Part shown: positions 56,572 through 64,000 of the stretch, piece by piece
Numbering within the stretch: position 1 is the stretch's first letter
Layout of the letters: each line of letters opens with the position of its first letter
Assembly: GCA_029931535.1 (NCBI GenBank)
Contig: JAQPZY010001148.1
Coordinates: 1-64,000 of the forward strand
DNA: 64,000 nucleotides
From: Margaritifera margaritifera
Lineage: Eukaryota > Mollusca > Bivalvia > Unionida > Margaritiferidae
Direction of reading: 5' to 3'
Notes under the pieces: model-generated
What the model saw: the letters and a program-made list of their open reading frames with translations, nothing else
The model's database searches: none
Told to the model about the DNA's origin: nothing
Program-made: the position numbers and the translations under genes

Positions 56572-57607
56572 GATAAGAACGATTTAATATGTAATGGAAG
56601 CAAAAATGGTCTCCAAAAGAAAGGTTCAGTTATGACGAACACGTGTGCTCCATCTTATGCAAACAATTATACTGCTGTATGGGATAAATAAATATTTGCT
56701 AAGGTTTAAAGTCTACCATTTTTCTATGTTAGATGTACTGATGATATTCTCTTCGTTTGGACTCATTCAGAGAAGAACTAAGGGAGATTCCTAACTGGAT
56801 GTGATGAATAACTATCACTCATCAACTAAAATTAAAACAAAAATAAGTAAGGAAAGTGTGGATTTTGTTAGATTCCACAATCTACAGGAGAAATAACTTT
56901 GATAGGAAAATAGTCTGGATACTAGGGTATATTTCAAGCAAACTGACACTCATCAATTAGTGCATAGAAATAGTGTTCATGCATAAGTTCATTCAGTGGC
57001 ATTCTTAAATTCCAAATACTGTGATCCCATTAAAGTTGCAATTGTGAACAATACTTTCGCAACACTTGTTGATTGCCTTTTCGCAAGAATACGAGAAAAA
57101 TTGTGCAAAATCGGGGAAAATAGGAATATGAAATATGAGATATTAAGAAAAATAAATATTCACAGCAAAAACAGGAAATAATTCTGTCAATTGTCCATTT
57201 AAATAGACATTCAGAGCCTGCATCAAAGCTAGACAACATTATAGTGATTGGCAACAAAAACTTCATGAAGCTTTTGAAATATCCACTTTGGTTAACTCTT
57301 ATAAAGAACATGAGGGACATATTAGAGATCTCCATAATACCATGTATCGACAAACCAGGTTGTTTTGAGTGGGGATTTGACGGTTGTAAGCTGTCTGATT
57401 ATTTAATTCATTCAGACATTGAACAAGTCTAGAAAACAGGTAGATATGTTTGAATTTAGCAACATCCTCCATGTGCTACAAACAATTTAATCTATGTAGT
57501 GTATTGTTTGAACTGCAAAAAGCAGAATGTAGGTGAAATTGAAAGAAGTTGACTTTTAAAAAAGGGACATTTTTCAGGCATACGACTACAGAGACAAATA
57601 AAACATC
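56572..57607 (+). pseudogene. Penelope-like retroelement, second partial copy
   Basis: Same content as 54375-55421: RT motif region at 56.63 kb, YxDD region at 56.74 kb, linker at 57.36 kb and GIY-YIG opening at 57.49-57.55 kb. It ends inside the endonuclease at 57607, where unrelated sequence begins. Confidence 0.75.
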
Positions 57608-58436
57608 TACCTGCAAAGGTACGTTGTGACTTATATAACGTGGTGGGATTTTTTTCCGCTTCTCCGTTTTTCCTCCACCTCCAAGAGCACCTAATGTCAA
57701 AATTTAAGCTGTCAATAGACCATTGCATAACTAGTTAGAACTTGTTGTTCAATCAACTGAAAATAGATAATAAAAAGATTATTAGGACTGGAACTCTAAA
57801 GCTAAGTTCCCTTCCAAATAAACTGTTTAACTAATATTGCGCTCGTGTAATTTGTAGCTCAAGGCTACCGTCTTACCACCAAAATCCACCCAGATCCTCC
57901 ACTTCAGCTTGTGTATTTTTTAATTTTTTTAATCCTCTCAGATTGCCTAGTTGAGCTTGTGTAGTTTTTAGGAAATCTTTGTGTTCGGTATGGTATTAAT
58001 TGATTTCAATGACGTTTGTATTTTCAACACGAGACTCTCATTCCCATGTTGAAAACAAGCACTCTGTTCAAAAGATTGTTTTGGTTTTCAGTTGTATCTA
58101 ATACGTTTTATTCGAATGTAGAACAGATTTTGGGTCTGGAAAGAACTCTTCTGATAGTGACACTGTGACAGTGGAGGCACACGCACTACATTTGGTTTTT
58201 GCCAACCCTTAAATCGATTATGAATAAGCTATGTACAGTCGCATAAGGCAACAATATATATTAGCACATTTAAAATCATTTGTTTTCTGGTCCTAAATAT
58301 TTGCATTTACTTTTTATCAATAAATAGGAATACGAAACTATTTATTGAGACAAATAGTTAAAATAATACTTTGATGTTTATTACAAGTTTTCAAAATAGT
58401 AACTGTACAAAACACACTACACATTTGAAGTCCCCC
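57608..58436. other. Upstream flank of the duplication, nothing recognised
   Basis: No gene or repeat family seen. Confidence 0.4.
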
Positions 58437-58441
58437 TCTCT

Positions 58442-58442
58442 T

Positions 58443-58537
<95 letters not shown>
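58442..58537. repeat. (CT)n simple repeat
   Basis: About 47 CT units. Confidence 0.95.
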
Positions 58538-58541
<4 letters not shown>

Positions 58542-58689
58542 CATCCATGCCATCGGTTACCGATATGTTGGTGCTTTACAATTTGGACATTGTGCTAAAC
58601 AGGCATTAAATAACATCAATGATACCGCTTGAGTGTCCAAATCAGACAAGGTATGTTATGTAACTATGTGTCTAATCAAATACCTCAAG

Positions 58690-60560
58690 AAGTAGGCACG
58701 TTGTATCTTCACTATTAGAAACCCGGGAGAAGTTGTTATGTTGTATCTTCACAATCAACAACCCAGGAGTAGTATATATCATGTATCGTCACCACCAAAC
58801 ACCCGGGAGTAGTAGGATCGCAGTATTTTCACCATGAGTAGGTATGTTGAATACCCACCATTAAAAAGCCGGGAGTAGTAGGTACGCAGCATTTTCACCA
58901 TTTAAAAATCATGGGTAGTAGGTATATTGGATGCCCACAATTACAAAAGCCGGGAGTAGTAGGATCTCAGCATTTTCGCCATGAAAAACTCATGGGTAGT
59001 AGGTATGTTGAACGCCCACCATGAAAAAGCCTGGAGAAGTAGATACGCAGCATTTTCATGAAAAATTCATGGTTAATAGGTATGTAGAATGCCCAGCATT
59101 TTAAAGCCGGGAGTAGTAGAATGGCAGCATTTTCACCATGAAAAACTCAAGGGTTGTAGGTATGTTGAATGCCCACAATTAAAAAGCCGGGAGAAGTAGG
59201 ATCGCAGCATTTTCACCATGAAAAACTCATGGGAAGTAGGAATGCTGAATGCCCACCATTAAAAAGCCGGGAGTAGTAGGTACGCAGCATTTTCAGCATG
59301 AAAAACTCATGGGTAGTAGGTATCTTGAATGCCCACCATGAAAAAGCCGGGTGTAGTAGGTACGTAGCAATTTCACCATCAAAAACTCATGTTTAGTAGG
59401 TATGTTGAATGCCCACCATTAAAAAGCCGGGAGTAGTAGGATCGCTGCATTTTCACCATGAAAAACTCATGGTAGTAGGTATGTTGAATGCCCACCATTA
59501 AAAAGCCGCAAGTAGTAAGTACGCAGCATTTTCACCATGAAAAACTCATGGGTAGTAGGTATGTTGAATGCCCACCATTTAAAAGCCGGAAGTAGAAGGT
59601 ACGCAGCATTTTCACCATGAAAAACTCATGGGTGGTCGGTATGTTGAATTCCCACCATTAAAAAGCCTGGAGAAGTAGGATTGCAGCATTTTCACCATGA
59701 AAAACACATGGGAAGTAGGTATGTTGAATGCCCAACCTTAAAAAGCCGGGAGTCGTAGGTAAGCAGCATTTGCACCATGAAAAACTCATGGGTAGTAGGT
59801 ATGTTGAAGGCCCACCATTAAAAAGCCGGGAGTAGTAGGATCGCAGAATTTTCGCCATGAAAAACTCATGGGTTGTAGGTATGTTGAGTGCGCACAATTA
59901 AAAAGCCTGGAGTAGCAGGTAGGCAGCATTTTCGGCATGAAAAACTCATGGGTAACATGTATGTTGAATGCCCACCATTAAAAAGCCAGGAGTAGTAGGT
60001 ACACAGCATTTTCACCATGAAAAACTCATGGGTAGTATGTGTGCTCAATGCCTACCATTAAAAAGCCGGGAGTAGTAGGTACGCAGCATTTTCGGCATGA
60101 AAAACTCATGGGTAGTAGATATGTTGAATGCCCACCATGAAAAAGCCGGGAGTAGTAGGTACGCAGCATTTTCACCATGAAAAACTCATGTGTAGTAGGA
60201 ATGTTGTATGCATACCATTATAAAGCCGGGAGTGGTAGGTACGCAGCATTTTCACCATGAAAAACTCATGTGTAGTAGGTATGTTGTATGCCTACCATAA
60301 TAAAGCCGGGAGTAGTTGGATCGCAGTATTCTCAACATGAAAAACTCATGGGTAGTAGGTGTGCTCAATGCCCACCATTAAAAAGCCGGGAGTAGTAGGT
60401 ACGCAGCATTTTCACCATGAAAAACTCATGGGTAGTAGGTGTGCTAAATGCCCACCATTAAAAAGCCGGGAGTAGTAGGTACGCAGCATTTGCGCCATGA
60501 AAAACTCATGGGTAGTAGGTATGTTGAATACCCACCACGAAAAAGCCGGCAGTAGTAGGT
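58690..60560. repeat. Satellite: 80-bp higher-order unit built from two 40-bp halves
   Basis: About 23 units of 80 bp. One half reads GGGAGTAGTAGGTACGCAGC, ATTTTCACCATGAAAAACT. The other reads CATGGGTAGTAGGTATGTTG, AATGCCCACCATTAAAAAGC. The halves are themselves related (GTAGTAGGTA...ACCAT.AAAAA). At the left edge (58690-58860) single 40-bp-type units occur without the alternation. Open frames across the array (for example THEFFMAKILRSYYSRLFNG) are artefacts. Confidence 0.92.
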
Positions 60561-60685
60561 ATGAATAATAATAGTTATCACTGAGAAAAATCAAACGTTG
60601 TAATTAAGATAAGAATAATTATACTAAAGGACATATTCGTGATGTGGATTTTATTATACAATTGAAACTAATTACAATATTTACA
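60561..60685. other. Spacer, nothing recognised
   Basis: Short AT-rich spacer between repeats. Confidence 0.4.
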
Positions 60686-60690
60686 AAAGT

Positions 60691-60868
60691 AATGTTGATC
60701 TAAGTGAATCTATTGGCCTGACTTATTTTCTGTCTAGAAGATAACAATGGCTTGACAAAGAACGAGTTTGCAAGGTTAATGTTGATCACAATGAATCTAT
60801 TGGCGTGACTTACTTTGTTTTCTAGCAGATATCAATAGTTTGACAAAGAACGGCATTGCAAGGTTAAA
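60691..60868. repeat. Two-copy direct repeat, about 86 bp
   Basis: AATGTTGATC...GAATCTATTGGC.TGACTTA and GTTTGACAAAGAACG... occur twice in tandem, with about 85-90 percent identity by eye. Confidence 0.75.
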
Positions 60869-61936
60869 CCACGGAATCGGAGTGTACGCTATTTGTATAT
60901 TAGGTGGTCAAGTATACAGACTATTTCGACAGTATCAGTCACTGTTGAAAAATTAATTAACCTATTGATTTTAGTAGTGTAAGGTTACTCATATGAAAAC
61001 ATTATAGGAGAATGTCAACACTACATAACAAACACAAAATTTGAATTAGACGTTACTTTTGGTTGTGACAGTGCGTTTTTTTTATCCAGTGATATAGTTA
61101 TGAAAATGGGTAGTGTTCTTGATTACAACAAAACAGTTTTTGAAAAAGTGTTTGATAGCTTCAAACTAGGATTAAACAGTGCTATAAAAACAAATGTTGT
61201 AACAATATATAACCCTAGATTTGTATAAACAACCTCCAATAACTCCTTAAATGATAGACATGAAATATAAATAAAAATGAGAATAATAACTATGTAGCGA
61301 AGGACACAAATTATGATAGTAGTGTCATCTTCGCTTTGCATGTGGATGTTCTTTGCTTTAATTTTTTTTAAAGAAATCACCTAATATAGTCTCTGTATTT
61401 AATATCTTCTAGTGAAATGGTTCGTATGTGTTCATTGTTTGAATCTCTGTTTCCTGAGGAATATGTATTTGTTGTCTTTGCATGGCTAGGTCTAATGAAT
61501 ATTTAGGTTCTGTTTCATCTTATAATAGTAAACATATCACATTCATATGCAGGGTTAGACAGCGTAATTTCTTGTTTACCCTTGTTGGTATCAATATATT
61601 TCTTTATTTCCTTCAGCCTAAAGACCTAAAAAGACTACTTGCATCTTACTTGTACCAATAAAGTTTGGTAATATAATTTTATCGGAATTACTTTTTCAAG
61701 AATATCGTATTGATTTTTTTCTTACTTCATGATAATGCAATATTCTTCTCCTCAATATTTAAATAAGGCTTAATTAATTAATATTGTGTATCGTGTATGT
61801 TGTATAATGCTTGAATATATTGATGATAATCTATTATTTAGTGTACAGATATTTCAAAATCTGTATAAGGCTCCTGACCTTCTACCATTTTCCCGCTATA
61901 ATAGTAGACAAACAACTTGAAAAAGAATTAGATTTC
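60869..61936. other. Unassigned; upstream intron of the candidate exon
   Basis: No gene recognised. The minus frame at 61123-61380 is hydrophobic but unsupported. Confidence 0.35.
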
Positions 61937-62247
61937 AGAGAGAAGATATAAATAACAGTAGCTTTACATTCCCTGAGATAGAAGAATTCAAACAAGAATT
62001 TAAAAGAAGAATTCCAAATAGAACATACAAAGAGACAACTGGTAGAACTTTAATTGACAAGGAGTTGGAAAAAGTGGAAGAAAAGCAAAACAAGGAATGG
62101 TGTGAATTCTTTGACAATACAAGATCACAACAAATATTAAAGCCATTGTCAGATTGTGTTATCCCAGCAACAAGCTCTTTCAATAGTAAATTTCTACCAA
62201 ATGACGACTTGAATCAATTGCAAACAGAGATGATGAAGATTACATGA
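61937..62247 (+). CDS. Putative terminal exon of an unidentified gene
   Basis: An open plus frame of about 103 codons without an N-terminal Met follows an acceptor-like AAAAAGAATTAGATTTCAG and ends at a TGA at 62245. An AATAAA lies about 90 bp downstream (62338). It encodes a charged, mainly helical peptide, including FPEIEEFKQEFKRRIPNRTY, DKELEKVEEKQNKEWCEFFD and LPNDDLNQLQTEMMKIT. No decay is visible, unlike the mobile-element sequence nearby, and the composition is that of an ordinary host protein. I do not recognise the family. If real, it belongs to a gene on the opposite strand to the metalloprotease. Confidence 0.45.
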
Positions 62248-63420
62248 CATTAAATTGCATTATATACTTACTGGATTTTTGTCTACAAGTTATCAGTACA
62301 AAGTGCTAGTTTGATAACATTCGAACATAGTAATTTTAATAAACGAAGCGAGATAAAAGAAACCAAATTCAATGTTATTTAAGTAGGCTGCGCCCGCACT
62401 CAGTGATCTGTACGGAATGTTTTATAATCGAATCATTTTTATCCACAATTGAAACAACTGTTATTTTAACTGAAGTTACAGTCTGTTAGACAATACATTG
62501 GTTTAGAAAGACAAAAGAAGGTAGAAAAGAGACTAACAAATGGTATCTATAATCTCCTCAATAATAAAGTTGGCAGTTATAAAAGCTTAACTTTTATGTT
62601 GTTGTTTCTATTATTTTTTGTTCCCTTTTTATTTTACAAATTCTGGACTAAATTTGATGGCATGCATTTTCCAATAGTCAAAGGGAAATCTCCAATTCAC
62701 CATGTCTCCGTGCGATTGTGCATATAATTGTGCCAAATCGAAGTTAATATTAAATAATATATTGGATTTACACTATTCTAATAGTTGTAATAAATGTGGC
62801 AACATCTTGAATCATTTGTGTGTGTCCCACTCCTTGCATATCTCTCTCTATCATATATATGGAAGCACTCAGCTTAGGCTTGCATTCAGGGTTTTGGTTC
62901 TGTAATTTGCAATAGAGCGTTTTAAACTAATTTCAATGCTCTTTGTTATTAGACAAAACAGATCTCGATCGTTTTCTTATATTTAATCGCACTTGCATAA
63001 CATCGTATGTCCCTTTATCGAGTTATATCCTTTGCAAGTATTTCCACGACAGACCGTGAACATGAACGGAAGGTTGGAACATAGCTTACAACGAACACCT
63101 AAATCAGTAAAATGAAACAAGTTAAACGCAGTCTAATGTGTTGCCAACAACTTGTTTCTGATGTTGAAAAAAATTAAGGCAAAGCTTTAATATTGTTGAC
63201 GCCGCGCCGCCACCGATGTTGCTAACAACACAGAAAAGTGACTATTATTTCTCACCATGCTTATGCAGGTGAGATAACTCGTACAGTTTAAGTATACACG
63301 AAACAATTTAAAGCAATGTGTATCCTTATTTCGCCTTTAGAAGTATAAGACTCTCTCGCTCTCCCTCTCCGTCTCTGACACATACACATAAATAAGTGAT
63401 GTATGCTAGTTCCAACATTA
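62248..63420. other. Unassigned sequence
   Basis: Possible 3' untranslated region of the preceding exon, then AT-rich sequence. A short GC patch (GACGCCGCGCCGCCACC, about 63199) is notable only for its composition. Confidence 0.35.
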
Positions 63421-63558
63421 CTCATATACATACATGCACCCATCCATCCATCCATACATGCATGCATGCATACATACATACATACATACATACATACATA
63501 CATACATACATACATACATACATACATACATACATACATACATACATACATACATACA

Positions 63559-63591
<33 letters not shown>

Positions 63592-63592
63592 G
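63421..63592. repeat. (ACAT)n simple repeat
   Basis: About 38 tandem TACA units after a CATC/CATG-variant start. Cys/Met/Tyr/Val and His/Thr/Tyr/Ile repeat frames across it are artefacts. Confidence 0.95.
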
Positions 63593-64000
63593 CATCCATA
63601 ATTACTTGCACAACTAGCACAACTGTAGGGACATGTGTGTTTGTGTTGGGGAATTTTGAGGTTCTACATTACGCTTATACGTATGTTATATATCACAAAA
63701 TACAATATATTGTATACAAATCTCAGACAAAAAATCGCTAAAATAACACAAAACTTCTAATGAAAGAGATTCACCAGTAAATATATCGACGGATAATTTA
63801 TTTGTTCCACAATCAAGATCCAAACATCGATGGCAATTTATACTTACTTGCAGAGGCTAATCGCTAATACATCCACACTTATTTTAATGTAACACTTTTC
63901 ATAATTTTGTATTGGTAGATTCAACTACTTGAAAACGTTCGTAGAGAAGTGGCTGTTTTCTCTCCAAGAAGGTTAGCAATTGAGGAAGAAAGGTGAAAAC
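63593..64000. other. Unassigned sequence at window end
   Basis: Nothing recognised. Confidence 0.4.

Larger units (their letters stand above)
55433..57607. repeat. Tandem duplication unit 2 (2175 bp)
   Basis: Second unit, slightly longer because of a longer (TA)n (55957-56021). Its right end breaks off at AATAAAACATC, at the same point where unit 1 ends. Confidence 0.95.

Noticed and set aside
59658..60594. Several minus-strand frames with THEFFMAK...YYSRLFNGG repeats
   Set aside because: They come from the 80-bp satellite; 80 is not divisible by 3, so no frame persists.
63288..63741. Frames rich in Cys-Met-Tyr-Val and His-Thr-Tyr-Ile repeats
   Set aside because: Direct products of the (ACAT)n tract on the two strands.
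1..64000. CRISPR arrays, operons, riboswitches or ribosome binding sites
   Set aside because: The window is animal DNA with spliced genes. The tandem arrays lack the constant-repeat and variable-spacer pattern of CRISPR.

Overview
This is AT-rich animal DNA, most likely from a cephalopod mollusc and probably an octopus. I infer that from GT-AG introns tens of kilobases long, abundant (TA)n, (CT)n and ACAT-type simple repeats, tRNA-derived SINE heads, Penelope-like, LTR and non-LTR retroelements, and a secreted reprolysin-type protease of a kind expanded in cephalopods. No database search was possible.

Most of the window is one minus-strand host gene. Eight coding exons of an M12B (reprolysin/ADAM-ADAMTS-type) metalloprotease lie, in transcription order, at 56053-56107 or 53856-53910 (alternative signal-peptide exons), 51768-52012, 40399-40488, 23007-23166 (propeptide), 21255-21327, 18882-18975, 18363-18440 and 3013-3170 (start and middle of the catalytic domain). 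Every intron has GT-AG ends and all codon phases agree. The zinc-binding exon and everything after it lie beyond position 1. The coding parts in the window cover about 317 residues spread over about 53 kb.

The introns are filled with mobile DNA. The main finding is three decayed copies of one large Polinton/Maverick-like (virus-like) element: A at about 8.85-17.35 kb, B at about 26.95-33.2 kb and C at about 40.97-44.7 kb, plus a detached polymerase fragment at 37.4 kb. In each copy a block of structural-type genes converges on a protein-primed family B DNA polymerase gene on the opposite strand. The structural block has a recurring membrane/helical module, a tail-fibre-like motif and a capsid-like segment. 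All copies are broken by many frameshifts and stops.

Other insertions are a 1.33 kb solo LTR splitting a tandem array (5198-6526), a 0.78 kb solo LTR (38659-39437), both with 5-bp target duplications, an APE-type LINE (47386-50037), Penelope-like fragments, SINEs and several satellites.

Around the promoter, a head-to-tail duplication of about 2.2 kb (53277-55421 and 55433-57607) has copied the signal-peptide exon, its CCAAT box and a 5'-truncated Penelope-like element, so the gene has two equivalent first exons. Beyond it lie an 80-bp higher-order satellite (58.7-60.56 kb) and a possible terminal exon of another, plus-strand gene (61937-62247). At the other end are a broken histone H4-like gene with an intact histone 3' stem-loop (815-1099) and a coiled-coil terminal exon (155-462).
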